From assembly GCF_009917525.1 (NCBI RefSeq), contig NZ_QZDU01000006.1, forward strand, positions 1 through 64,000: DNA of 64,000 bases. Reading direction: 5' to 3'. Positions within the stretch are counted from its first letter, which is position 1; every line of letters begins with the position of its first letter. Below, piece by piece: positions 8,398 through 16,449 of this stretch. This DNA is from Acutalibacter sp. 1XD8-36 (GTDB taxonomy: Bacteria; Bacillota; Clostridia; Oscillospirales; Acutalibacteraceae). A program made the translations under genes and the position numbers. The notes under the pieces are model-generated. The model had not been told where the DNA came from, did not search any database, and saw only the letters and a list, made by a program, of their open reading frames with translations.

Positions 8398-8426
8398 ATA
8401 TTAGCATAGTAATCCGGGGCTGTCAA
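8398..8426 (-). promoter_or_regulatory. Sigma-A promoter of the SEC-C gene
   Basis: On the minus strand TTGACA (8426-8421) and TAATAT (8403-8398) are separated by exactly 17 bp, about 33 bp upstream of the GTG start. The tRNA nucleotidyltransferase gene diverges on the other side. Confidence 0.75.
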
Positions 8427-8456
8427 CAAACTAAAATAAAGTTAGGGGGCTCAAAT

Positions 8457-9524
8457 ATGCCGAAAATAATCCCTCCCCCACATATCGACAAAATTCTCTC
8501 CCGCCTTGAGGCCCGGGGCTTTGAGGCCTGGTGCGTGGGCGGCTGTGTCCGGGACGCTTTACTCTGCCGGGAGCCCTCGGACTGGGACATTGCCACCGCC
8601 GCACTGCCCCAGGAAACAAAGGCCTGTTTCCCCGGACTAAAGCTCATAGAGACCGGCATAGCCCACGGCACCGTCACCCTTATAACGGAGCAGGGCCCTG
8701 TGGAGGTCACCACCTACCGCGTGGACGGAAAGTATGAAAACCACCGCCGCCCCGCCGGGGTGAGCTTTTCCCGGGACATAAACGACGACCTGTCCCGCCG
8801 GGATTTTACCGTAAACGCCATGGCCTTCCACCCAGGGCGGGGCCTGCTGGACCCCTTCGGCGGGCAGGAGGACCTTCAGGGGCATATACTCCGCTGCGTT
8901 GGCAGCCCCTCCCGCCGCTTTGACGAGGACGCCCTGCGGATACTCCGGGGGGTACGCTTCTCGGCAGCGCTGGGCTTCAGGCTGGAGCCGGACACTTTCT
9001 CGGCGGCCCTTGAGAATACAGGCCTCATAGGCACCCTCTCCGGCGAGCGGATACAGGCCGAGCTGACTAAGCTCATCCTGTCGCCAATGGCACAGGCTGC
9101 GCTGGAGCGGTACGAACCCATAATGCTTGCCGCCCTCCCTGAGCTCCCATATATTCCAAAGCTTTTAGACGCTCCCCTATGCGCCATACCCCGCTGGGCG
9201 GCTCTGCTCCGGGACTGTCCCCCCGATACCTCCCGGAAACTTTTGTCCCGGCTGCGCTTTTCAAACCGGGAGACAGCTCAGATACTCCGGCTCATAAGGC
9301 AGCTTCCCCTTACCCCTGCGGACGAGAGCCTTTCAAAGCGCCTCCATAGGGCGGGGCTCAGCGTCTCTGAGCTGGCTGTCTCCGGCGGTGACCTTATCGG
9401 GCTGGGGTACTCCCCGGGGCCCCATATAGGCAGGGCTCTTGAGCTGCTTCTTCAAAGCGTTATCTCCGGGGAGCTCCCAAACCAGCGCGATACGCTGCTT
9501 AACTATGCCAAAAAAATTATGTAG
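8457..9524 (+). CDS. cca: CCA tRNA nucleotidyltransferase
   Basis: The 355-residue enzyme adds or repairs the 3' CCA end of tRNAs. The head domain shows the class II nucleotidyltransferase signature: GGCVRD, then SDWDIATAALP with the catalytic Asp pair, a TYRVDG segment, and RRDFTVNAMAF, which belongs to the nucleotide selection region. FDEDALRILRGVRFSAALGF follows and is highly typical. The C-terminal body is short compared with the roughly 400-450 residues usual in Firmicutes, and no HD phosphohydrolase domain is seen. AGGGGG upstream supports the ATG at 8457. It is divergent from the SEC-C gene. Confidence 0.95.
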   Translation: MPKIIPPPHIDKILSRLEARGFEAWCVGGCVRDALLCREPSDWDIATAALPQETKACFPGLKLIETGIAHGTVTLITEQGPVEVTTYRVDGKYENHRRPAGVSFSRDINDDLSRRDFTVNAMAFHPGRGLLDPFGGQEDLQGHILRCVGSPSRRFDEDALRILRGVRFSAALGFRLEPDTFSAALENTGLIGTLSGERIQAELTKLILSPMAQAALERYEPIMLAALPELPYIPKLLDAPLCAIPRWAALLRDCPPDTSRKLLSRLRFSNRETAQILRLIRQLPLTPADESLSKRLHRAGLSVSELAVSGGDLIGLGYSPGPHIGRALELLLQSVISGELPNQRDTLLNYAKKIM

Positions 9525-9568
9525 AGCCCCCATTTTTTGGAGGCCCTATGTTTTGCCCTTCGCTTGCT

Positions 9569-9952
9569 TTAACTGAATCTGGGCGGCTCATTGCCCCGGG
9601 GGTCCTGGCCCCCAAGGCCGAAGCTGATGGACAGCGCCTGGTTTACCCGGTCCATGGAGTTCTGGTCCAGGCGGCCCATCTTCTCCCTCAGGCGGTGCTT
9701 ATCAAGGGTCCTGACCTGCTCCAGGAGCACCACCGAGTCCTTTATGAGCCCGCTGCCCTGGGCGTCCACCTCGATATGAGTGGGCAGACTTGCCTTGTCC
9801 CTCTGGCTGGTGATGGCTGCGGCTATCACTGTGGGGCTGAAGCGGTTGCCCACGTCGTTCTGGATGATGAGCACCGGCCTTACGCCCCCCTGCTCCGAGC
9901 CCACCACCGGGCTCAGGTCGGCATAGTAAATATCTCCTCTGTGTACGTTCAC
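9569..9952 (-). CDS. mazF: MazF/PemK-type endoribonuclease (EndoA-like toxin)
   Basis: The 127-residue protein begins with the signature [19 protein letters not shown], continues RPVLIIQND and ends the core with [11 protein letters not shown], all typical of the MazF/PemK family closest to Bacillus EndoA (NdoA). Members cleave mRNA at short motifs. The start is a GTG at 9952 with GGAGAG nine bases upstream. No antitoxin gene precedes it: the 190 bases upstream lead directly to the divergent aroD promoter. It may have a distant antitoxin or act without one. Family assignment is firm; the specificity is unknown. Confidence 0.93.
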   Translation of the reverse strand: MNVHRGDIYYADLSPVVGSEQGGVRPVLIIQNDVGNRFSPTVIAAAITSQRDKASLPTHIEVDAQGSGLIKDSVVLLEQVRTLDKHRLREKMGRLDQNSMDRVNQALSISFGLGGQDPRGNEPPRFS

Positions 9953-10055
9953 GGCTTTTCACTCTCCAAAAAGATTTTGTCGCGGATATTATTGCCCTCT
10001 TGGGAAGCTTTTAATCAGGTAACTTCCCTTTCATTCTATGCCGCCCACCCGCTTG

Positions 10056-10084
10056 TTGACTTTTTCCCCCGGGGCAAGTATACT
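10056..10084 (+). promoter_or_regulatory. Sigma-A promoter of the aroD operon
   Basis: TTGACT and TATACT are separated by exactly 17 bp, about 60 bp upstream of aroD. The spacer contains a CCCCCGGGG palindrome. Confidence 0.7.
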
Positions 10085-10143
10085 ATGAGTAACTGTACTT
10101 CGCCAAATAAATATATATCCGAAAACCATAAAGGGGTAAGCCT

Positions 10144-10908
10144 ATGACAACTTCTTTTATTGAAGCCCTTGGCCTTTGCCAGGGCCCTCCAAAAATATGT
10201 ATCCCCCTGACCGCCAGGGACATAGCCTCCCTCTCCACCCAGCTCCTGCGCTGCGAGGCCCTCCCCGGGGACCTGTATGAGCTCCGGCTGGATTATTACT
10301 CCGGGGACATAGCCCTGGCCCTCCAGGTCTGCCGCAAGACTACAAAGCGCCCGTTGCTCTGCACTATCCGCACCGGCTCCCAGGGGGGCGAAGCCATAAT
10401 CTCCACAGACGAATATGCCGGCCGGGTCTCGGAGCTGATAGGCCTTTATGAGTATTTCCAGCTTATAGACATCGAGCTCTCGGCCGGTGACGATATAGTA
10501 AGTGAGCTCACAGAAGCCGCCCACAATAAGGGCCTTGCCGTTGTGATATCCCAGCACAGCTTTACTGACACCCCTCCAAAGCAGGAGATGATAGATACCC
10601 TCACCCATATGCACGAGCTCGGCGCGGACCTGCCCAAGCTGGCGGTTTCCCCCGGCTCCCCCGCGGACCTCTTTGATTTGATGTCCGCAAGCTGGGAGGC
10701 CTCCTCAAGTATCGGCCCGGTGATTACCATGAGCATGGGAGATACAGGCCGTCTCAGCCGAATCGCGGGGAGCCTCACCGGCTCCTGCATAACCTTCGGC
10801 GCGGGGACAGAGCCCTCGGCCCCGGGACAGCTGGGTGCTGCTGAGCTTAAAAATATGCTGGACATTCTTGGGCGCGGCCTTATAAAGGAGATAACAGAGT
10901 ATGAATGA
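10144..10908 (+). CDS. aroD: Type I 3-dehydroquinate dehydratase
   Basis: The 254-residue enzyme catalyses dehydration of 3-dehydroquinate to 3-dehydroshikimate in the shikimate pathway. Type I hallmarks are visible: ELRLDYY, LLCTIRTGSQGGE, the catalytic His in ISQHSFTDTP, the Schiff-base Lys in LPKLAVSPGS, and ITMSMGDTGRLSRIAG with the substrate-binding Arg, followed by APGQL. The ATG at 10144 follows AAGGGG. Its 3' end overlaps the start of the AAA+ gene by 8 bases, so the two are probably co-transcribed. No other shikimate genes are in the window. Confidence 0.95.
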   Translation: MTTSFIEALGLCQGPPKICIPLTARDIASLSTQLLRCEALPGDLYELRLDYYSGDIALALQVCRKTTKRPLLCTIRTGSQGGEAIISTDEYAGRVSELIGLYEYFQLIDIELSAGDDIVSELTEAAHNKGLAVVISQHSFTDTPPKQEMIDTLTHMHELGADLPKLAVSPGSPADLFDLMSASWEASSSIGPVITMSMGDTGRLSRIAGSLTGSCITFGAGTEPSAPGQLGAAELKNMLDILGRGLIKEITEYE

Positions 10909-12928
10909 CAGAAACGATATAGATTCAATTTTAAACTCAATGTTCCGCGGGGGCAGGCTGAACGTAAAGAGCCCCGCCGCCAAGGAGGCCGAGAAGTCCC
11001 TTGAGGCCGTGCAGCGGGCTCAGGAGGATATGAGCCAGTCACTGCAAAAGAGCATAGAGCGTATGCAGGCAGACATGGCGGACCTGGAGCGGCACCTGGA
11101 GAGTGACGGAGTCACCCCCCAGGTGTCCAATAACTCCGGCGGGGCGGACCAGCTTGACGCCGCCTTTGAGAAGGCCAGGGCAGAGGTCCTCTCCGCTGTG
11201 CTGGGTCAGGAGGAGTTTGTAAACAGCCTGCTGCTGGCCTTTAAGCGCCCCTTTGTAGCCGGCTCCCCGGACCATCTCCCACTGTGCAGGGCTGCCCTCT
11301 TAGGCGGCGACGGCACCGGGCGGCGCAGTGCCGTGGAGTCCTTCACTGCCTCCCTGGGGCGGCAGGGGGTGCTGAAGACCCCTAAGACCTCCCATATCGA
11401 CCTGTCCGCATACAGCGCGCCCGGCTCGGAGAAGCTATTTATACAGGACCTGTTCACCGCCCTCAAGGGCGGCGCGGCCTCCCTGGTCTTTGTGAACTAT
11501 CAGAAATGCCACCCCTCTGTGCTGCCCCTGGTCCTCGCGGCCTTCAGCACCGGCAGCGTGCCCCTTCCCGGGCGCTACGCCGAGCAGAAGGGCCTCCTGA
11601 TAGACGTGGGCTCGGCACTGGCCCCCGGGGCCGTGTCACAGCTGTCGGTGGGCGGCAAGTACCTGTTCCTGCTGGCCGGACCCGACCCTTTAAAGCTCAG
11701 CGTAGCCTTTGGCAGTGTGTTCATGGCGGGGCTCGACGACGTGCTGTCCACCGGGGATTTTTCCCGTGAGAGCTTAGTTGATATAGCTGAACTGCGTTTA
11801 GGTGAGCTCAGGGAGCGGGCGGGCAGGCAGCTCTCATTTACCCTTGGCTTCAGCAGGCCCGAGGCCGAAGCCCTCGCCTTAAAGTACACCCGCGAGCAGG
11901 GCGCCGCGGCTATAGGCACAGCCGCGGACGTCCTGTATAAGGCCATGAGCGAGGAGAAGCTGCGCCGGTCCCTTGGGCCCGTGGATGCCGTCCTAAAATC
12001 AGGCGAAGATGGGCTCTATGTCGAGTATAACAGCAGTGTTATCCAGGGCAGAATAATGCCCAGCAGCCCTGCCGATACCCGGAACGCCGCTGAGCTTGCT
12101 GCGGTGAAGGAGGAGCTCTCAGAAATAACCGGCCTTAAGAATGTGAAGGAGTATGTCCTCTCCCTCGAGGATAATTTCCGTATGCAGCGCCTGAGAAAAG
12201 AGCGCGGCATGAAGGCCGAGACGCCCAGTATGCATATGATATTCACCGGCAACCCCGGCACCGGCAAGACCACCGTGGCGAGGATAGTGGCAAGATATCT
12301 CAAGGCCATGGGTGCTATCTCCGGCGGTCAGCTTGTGGAGGTCACCAGGGCCGACCTTGTGGGCCAGTACGTGGGCCATACCGCCCCCCTTACCCAGAAG
12401 GCCATACAGTCCGCCATGGGCGGGGTGCTCTTTATCGACGAAGCCTACTCCCTCTACAGGGGCCGTGACGACAGCTTCGGCCTTGAGGCCATAGACGCCC
12501 TTGTAAAGGGCATGGAGGACCACCGAGACCAGCTAGTGGTGATACTTGCCGGGTACTCCAGGGAGATGGAGGAGTTCTTAACGGCAAACTCCGGCCTTCG
12601 CTCACGCTTCCCGAATATAATCCCGTTCCCGGACTATACCCCCGGGGAGCTTCTGGAGATAACCGGCAGCATTGCCTCACGGATGGGCTATAGGCTGGAC
12701 CCAAGCTGCCACGGGCCTCTTATTGAATACTATACCCGCCAGCAGATATCCGGCGACTCCAGGGTCAACGGCAACGGGCGCATGGCCCGGAACATTGTTG
12801 AGGCGGCTGTCATAGCCTGCTCCAGAAGAAATATGCGCGCCCAGGAGTCCGAGCGGAACCTGGAACTGCTGCTGCCCGAGGATTTTAATGTGGAGGAGAA
12901 TTATGACGAGCTTTTTAAGGACATTTAA
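10901..12928 (+). CDS. SpoVK/CbbX-like AAA+ ATPase with a degenerate second AAA module
   Basis: The C-terminal half of this 675-residue protein is a clear CbbX/SpoVK ATPase: Walker A GNPGTGKTT near residue 450, pore loop VGQYVGHTA, Walker B GGVLFIDEAYSL, and an arginine-rich sensor segment LRSRFPNII. The N-terminal half has an early coiled coil (about residues 25-65). A Clp-like region follows (AVLGQEEFVNSLLLAFKRP) whose phosphate loop reads GGDGTGRRS, where the expected Lys is replaced by Arg. This first module is therefore probably inactive as an ATPase. SpoVK is linked to sporulation in Bacillus; a remodelling role is the safest guess here. The gene overlaps aroD upstream and a substrate-binding lipoprotein gene downstream. 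Confidence 0.88.
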   Translation: MNDRNDIDSILNSMFRGGRLNVKSPAAKEAEKSLEAVQRAQEDMSQSLQKSIERMQADMADLERHLESDGVTPQVSNNSGGADQLDAAFEKARAEVLSAVLGQEEFVNSLLLAFKRPFVAGSPDHLPLCRAALLGGDGTGRRSAVESFTASLGRQGVLKTPKTSHIDLSAYSAPGSEKLFIQDLFTALKGGAASLVFVNYQKCHPSVLPLVLAAFSTGSVPLPGRYAEQKGLLIDVGSALAPGAVSQLSVGGKYLFLLAGPDPLKLSVAFGSVFMAGLDDVLSTGDFSRESLVDIAELRLGELRERAGRQLSFTLGFSRPEAEALALKYTREQGAAAIGTAADVLYKAMSEEKLRRSLGPVDAVLKSGEDGLYVEYNSSVIQGRIMPSSPADTRNAAELAAVKEELSEITGLKNVKEYVLSLEDNFRMQRLRKERGMKAETPSMHMIFTGNPGTGKTTVARIVARYLKAMGAISGGQLVEVTRADLVGQYVGHTAPLTQKAIQSAMGGVLFIDEAYSLYRGRDDSFGLEAIDALVKGMEDHRDQLVVILAGYSREMEEFLTANSGLRSRFPNIIPFPDYTPGELLEITGSIASRMGYRLDPSCHGPLIEYYTRQQISGDSRVNGNGRMARNIVEAAVIACSRRNMRAQESERNLELLLPEDFNVEENYDELFKDI

Positions 12929-13808
12929 GCGCTGTTTATCCCTGGCCCTTATGCTGTGCCTCACCCTCGCCGCCTGCGGCGGTGGCCCCGGCCCCTCGGT
13001 GGAGAGCGCCCCTGCGTTCAGCGGGGACTCCCGAGTGGTTTGCCTCTACAGCTCCTACGCCGAGGCCTGGCTGCTGGCAGGGGGGACTCTTGTGGGCGTT
13101 ACTGACGACGCTGTAAATGAGCGCAAGCTTGACGTTGGGGACGCGGAGATTATAGGCACCGTGAAGGAGCCCAACACCGAGGCTATTATCGCCCTGGAGC
13201 CGGACCTGGTGATATTCTCAGAGGACATTGCCGCCCAGGTGGACATGACAGACGTGCTCACAAACGCCGGCATAACCTGTAGCGGCTATAGGGTCGATAC
13301 CTTTGAGGACTACGCGGAGATGATGAGGGACTTCTGCCGGCACACAGGCCGGGGGGAGCTTTTAAAGGAGTATGTGGACAAGCCCGCAGAGCAGATAGAG
13401 TCCGTGAGAAAAGAGTACGGCTTTGAGAGCGGCGGCCCCAAGGTGCTCCTCATACGCGCCTTCTCCACCGGCATAAAGGCAAAGACCGACGACGAGCTAG
13501 CCGGGGCCATACTTCTGGACCTTGGCTGCCAGAATATTGCAGACGAACACCCCTCCATGCTGGAGGACCTGAGCCTTGAGGAGGTTATAGACGCGGACCC
13601 GGACTATATTTTCGTCACCACCATGGGCAAGGAGGAAGCGGCACTCAGCTTCCTTGAGGGCATGATAGAGGCAAACCCCGCCTGGGATAGCCTTACGGCT
13701 ATAAAGGAGGGCCGCTTCCATGTGCTGCCCAAGGACCTTTTCCACTATAAGCCCAACCATCGCTGGGGGGAGAGCTATGAGTATCTTGGGGAGCTCCTCA
13801 GTGAGTAA
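12903..13808 (+). CDS. ABC importer substrate-binding lipoprotein (iron-siderophore/heme/cobalamin type)
   Basis: The protein of about 301 residues begins with a lipoprotein signal peptide (CLSLALMLCLTLAAC, lipobox LAAC). It then shows the helical-backbone binding protein fold: SRVVCLYSSYAEAWLLAGG, IGTVKEPNTEAIIALEPDLVI, and PDYIFVTTMG. It should be tethered outside the membrane and deliver a metal chelate to the adjacent FecCD-type permease and FecE-type ATPase. GGAGGAG four bases upstream supports the ATG at 12903 over the in-frame ATG at 12888. The start lies inside the end of the AAA+ gene. Specificity among siderophore, heme or corrinoid cannot be decided, and no Fur box was recognised. 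Confidence 0.92.
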   Translation: MTSFLRTFKRCLSLALMLCLTLAACGGGPGPSVESAPAFSGDSRVVCLYSSYAEAWLLAGGTLVGVTDDAVNERKLDVGDAEIIGTVKEPNTEAIIALEPDLVIFSEDIAAQVDMTDVLTNAGITCSGYRVDTFEDYAEMMRDFCRHTGRGELLKEYVDKPAEQIESVRKEYGFESGGPKVLLIRAFSTGIKAKTDDELAGAILLDLGCQNIADEHPSMLEDLSLEEVIDADPDYIFVTTMGKEEAALSFLEGMIEANPAWDSLTAIKEGRFHVLPKDLFHYKPNHRWGESYEYLGELLSE

Positions 13809-14817
13809 GTGGGAAGAAATCAAAAAAGGGCTGCCTGCGGGCGCAAAGCTGGCGCTGCTGGCAGTCCTTGTACTCTTATGCGGCATTCTCGGCGTGAGCC
13901 TGGGGTCAACTATAATAGACCTGCCCGCCGCTTTTGCCGGGGCCATATCCGGGGACTTCAGCTCCCCTCAGAGCCGCATACTCCTATATGTGCGCCTGCC
14001 AAGGGTCTCTGCGGCAATGCTGGCGGGCTCGGCCCTTGCCGTAAGCGGTATGCTCATACAGGCTGTGCTCAACAACCCCCTTGCCGCTCCAAACGTCATA
14101 GGCGTAAACGCCGGGGCCGGGTTCTTCACCTTCCTCGCCATAGCCATACTGCCCGGAGTGCGCGGCGCTGCCCAGCTGGGGGCCTTTTTCGGTGCCCTGT
14201 TTGCCGTGCTCTTAGTCTGCGCCGTCTCAGCCGGGACAGGCAGGCTGACTATAATACTAAGCGGCGTTGCCGTCAGCAGCATTTTCACCGCCGGGATAAA
14301 CACCGTGAAGACCTTCTACCCCGACACCCTGTATAACGGCAGCACATTCCTCATAGGCGGCTTCTCCGGCATATCATTAAAGGACCTCTCCCCCGCCTGG
14401 GCCATGATTCTTGCGGCGCTAATCATATCCTGGCCCATGTCCGGGCAGGCGGATTTGCTGGGGCTCGGGGAGGCCTCTGCCAGAAGCCTTGGCATGAATG
14501 TAGGCCTTGCCCGCTTTGGGCTGATAATCCTTTCCTGTATTTTAGCCGGCTGCGCGGTGAGCTTTTCAGGGCTTCTAAGCTTCGTGGGACTCCTGGCGCC
14601 CCATATGGTACGCAGGATTTTCGGCGAGGCCAGGACCTCCCACCGGGTGCTCATACCGGCCGCCGCCCTGCTGGGTGCGGGCTTTGTGACCCTCTGCGAC
14701 CTTCTGAGCCGCATTTTATTCGCCCCATACGAGCTGCCGGTAGGCATACTGCTCAGCGCTCTGGGAGGCCCATTCTTCCTGGCGCTGCTGCTGCGGGAGA
14801 GGAGGCGGCGGCTATGA
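13801..14817 (+). CDS. FecCD-family ABC transporter permease
   Basis: The protein of about 338 residues has nine or ten membrane helices and the family signatures RLPRVSAAMLAGSALAVSGMLIQ, NPLAAPNVIGVNAGAGF, and late GLLSFVGLLAPHMVRRIFG, which couples to the ATPase. The most likely start is the GTG at 13801, overlapping the upstream stop by 8 bases with GGGGAG eight bases before it; an ATG at 13777 is an alternative. It forms the membrane channel with the flanking binding protein and ATPase genes. Confidence 0.93.
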   Translation: MSKWEEIKKGLPAGAKLALLAVLVLLCGILGVSLGSTIIDLPAAFAGAISGDFSSPQSRILLYVRLPRVSAAMLAGSALAVSGMLIQAVLNNPLAAPNVIGVNAGAGFFTFLAIAILPGVRGAAQLGAFFGALFAVLLVCAVSAGTGRLTIILSGVAVSSIFTAGINTVKTFYPDTLYNGSTFLIGGFSGISLKDLSPAWAMILAALIISWPMSGQADLLGLGEASARSLGMNVGLARFGLIILSCILAGCAVSFSGLLSFVGLLAPHMVRRIFGEARTSHRVLIPAAALLGAGFVTLCDLLSRILFAPYELPVGILLSALGGPFFLALLLRERRRRL

Positions 14818-15563
14818 TAAGCTTTGAGCATGTCTCTGCCGGTTACCCGGGCCGTGAAGTCCTGCACGACGTGAGCTTCACAGCGCCAAAGGGCAGGGTG
14901 ACCGCTCTTGTAGGGCCAAACGGCTGCGGCAAGACCACCCTGCTGCTGATAGCCTGCGGGCTCCTGCGGCCCGGCAGCGGCCGGGTGCTGCTGGAGGGCA
15001 GGCCCATAAGCTCATACAGCCGCCGGGAGCTGGCGCGGCTCATATCCCTGCTGCCACAGACCAGGGAGGTGCCCTCTGTGACGGTTGAGCGGCTGACAGC
15101 CTACGGGCGCTACCCCCATCTTGGCCCTGGTAAGGTGCTCAGCATACAGGACCGCAGGCTGGTAGATGAGGCCTTGCGGCAATCGGATGCATACGGGCTC
15201 AGGCACAGGGAGCTCAGGGAGCTCTCCGGCGGCGAGCGACAGCGGGCTTACATCTCCATGGCCCTCTGCCAGGACAGCGGAGCGTTACTCCTGGACGAGC
15301 CCACCACCTACCTGGACATAGGCCAGAAAAACCAGGTGATGGAGCTTATACGTGAGCTGAACTCCCGGGGCAAGACTATCCTAACCGTGCTCCACGACCT
15401 GCCCCTGGCCTTTGGGTACAGCGACTATGTAGCCGTCATGGCAGAGGGAAAGCTCCAGGCCTTCGGCACGCCCGGCGAGGTTCGGGAGGCTGCCGCAAAG
15501 GCCTTCGGTGTAAAGCAGTCCGTTGTTGCAATAGACGGCAGGGAGCAGATAATATTCTACTGA
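14814..15563 (+). CDS. FecE/FhuC-type ABC transporter ATP-binding protein
   Basis: The 249-residue ATPase has Walker A GPNGCGKTT (near residue 37), a Q-loop LLPQTRE, the signature ELSGGERQR, Walker B ALLLDEPTTYLD and the H-loop His in LTVLHDLPLA. LDEPTTYLDIGQ is diagnostic of the siderophore/cobalamin importers. It overlaps the permease stop by 4 bases, completing a three-gene import operon. Its 3' end overlaps the convergent trmO gene by 7 bases. Confidence 0.95.
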   Translation: MISFEHVSAGYPGREVLHDVSFTAPKGRVTALVGPNGCGKTTLLLIACGLLRPGSGRVLLEGRPISSYSRRELARLISLLPQTREVPSVTVERLTAYGRYPHLGPGKVLSIQDRRLVDEALRQSDAYGLRHRELRELSGGERQRAYISMALCQDSGALLLDEPTTYLDIGQKNQVMELIRELNSRGKTILTVLHDLPLAFGYSDYVAVMAEGKLQAFGTPGEVREAAAKAFGVKQSVVAIDGREQIIFY

Positions 15564-16231
15564 CCGATACCGACTACCCGCAGTACGCCCTCCCCCACCG
15601 TAAACCTCACCTGGACCCCCGCAAAGCCCATGCCGTAGACCCTCTCCGGGTCCCTATGGTAATGGGGGCGGGGGTCCGCTTCAAGCACCGCCAGCAGCGC
15701 CTCCTGTGAACCTTCCGGCACCAGCTCCAAAAGCTCCGTCGGGCAATCCACCCTGAGGGGCTCCCAGGGCTCCGAGTCTGTAAAGCCTCCCCTGGCCCCC
15801 TCTATGCAGTCCGCAGAGGGCAGGTATGGCTTCACGTCAAGAATCGGCGTGCCGTCCACCAAATCCGCCCCCAACACAACCAGCTCAGGCCCTTCCGGGC
15901 CATTTAGCTCCACCCTCTCCAGCTCCACACAGGAGAGGCCCAGGCGGTTGGGCCTAAAGGGTGAACGGCTGGCGAATACCCCCACCCTGCGGTTGCCTCC
16001 AAGCCTCGGCGGACGGACAGTGGGAGACCATTTCCCCTCCGGTACCTGGGAAAACTGCCATAAAAGCCAAAGATGTGAGAAGCCCTCAATGCCCCTGAAG
16101 GCCTCAGGAGCCCTGTATTCAGGCTCGAACACCACCCTCCCCCGAAGCGCGGCTGCCACTCCGCTCTGGCGCGGCACGCCGAATTTTTCCGGGAAGTCGG
16201 TTTTTATATGGGCAATGGGCTCGATATTCAT
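15557..16231 (-). CDS. trmO: tRNA (N6-threonylcarbamoyladenosine37-N6)-methyltransferase
   Basis: The 224-residue protein is a TrmO/YaeB (UPF0066) family member: an N-terminal PIAHIKTDFPEKFGVPRQ, then GFSHLWLLWQF, RLGGNRRVGVFASRSPFRPN and LDVKPYLP, all conserved positions of the SAM-dependent methyltransferase. It methylates t6A37 to m6t6A in tRNAs that read ACY codons. The AAGGAGGG ribosome binding site supports the ATG at 16231. A C-terminal extension of about 70 residues is usual in the family. Confidence 0.93.
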   Translation of the reverse strand: MNIEPIAHIKTDFPEKFGVPRQSGVAAALRGRVVFEPEYRAPEAFRGIEGFSHLWLLWQFSQVPEGKWSPTVRPPRLGGNRRVGVFASRSPFRPNRLGLSCVELERVELNGPEGPELVVLGADLVDGTPILDVKPYLPSADCIEGARGGFTDSEPWEPLRVDCPTELLELVPEGSQEALLAVLEADPRPHYHRDPERVYGMGFAGVQVRFTVGEGVLRVVGIGQ

Positions 16232-16282
16232 GCGGATACCCTCCTTTATTTGATTTCCTCTATATAAGTCCGGGCAAAATCA

Positions 16283-16327
16283 AAGGACGGATACTTCGAC
16301 ACTGTCTGCATCGAAATATCCGTCCTT
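16283..16327 (-). terminator. Terminator after tRNA-Arg
   Basis: A 17-bp inverted repeat with one mismatch (AAGGACGGATA... / ...TATCCGTCCTT) and an 11-base loop lies just downstream of the tRNA on the minus strand and is followed by TTTGATTTT. Confidence 0.8.
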
Positions 16328-16331
16328 GCGT

Positions 16332-16408
16332 TGGCACGCCAGAAGGGATTCGAACCCCCGACCTTTTGATTCGTAGTCAAACACTCTATCCAGCTGAGCT
16401 ACTGGCGC
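16332..16408 (-). tRNA. tRNA-Arg (anticodon ACG)
   Basis: On the minus strand the acceptor stem GCGCCAG pairs with CTGGCGT, with G as discriminator and an encoded CCA. The D arm AGCTCAGCTGGATAGAG, anticodon loop CTACGAA with anticodon ACG, and T arm GGGGGTTCGAATCCC are all present. The length is 77 bases. ACG (A34 to inosine) reads CGU, CGC and CGA. Confidence 0.97.
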
Positions 16409-16449
16409 TTGTCTCAACTTCCTAATTATAGCGCCTCTCGCTCATTTTG

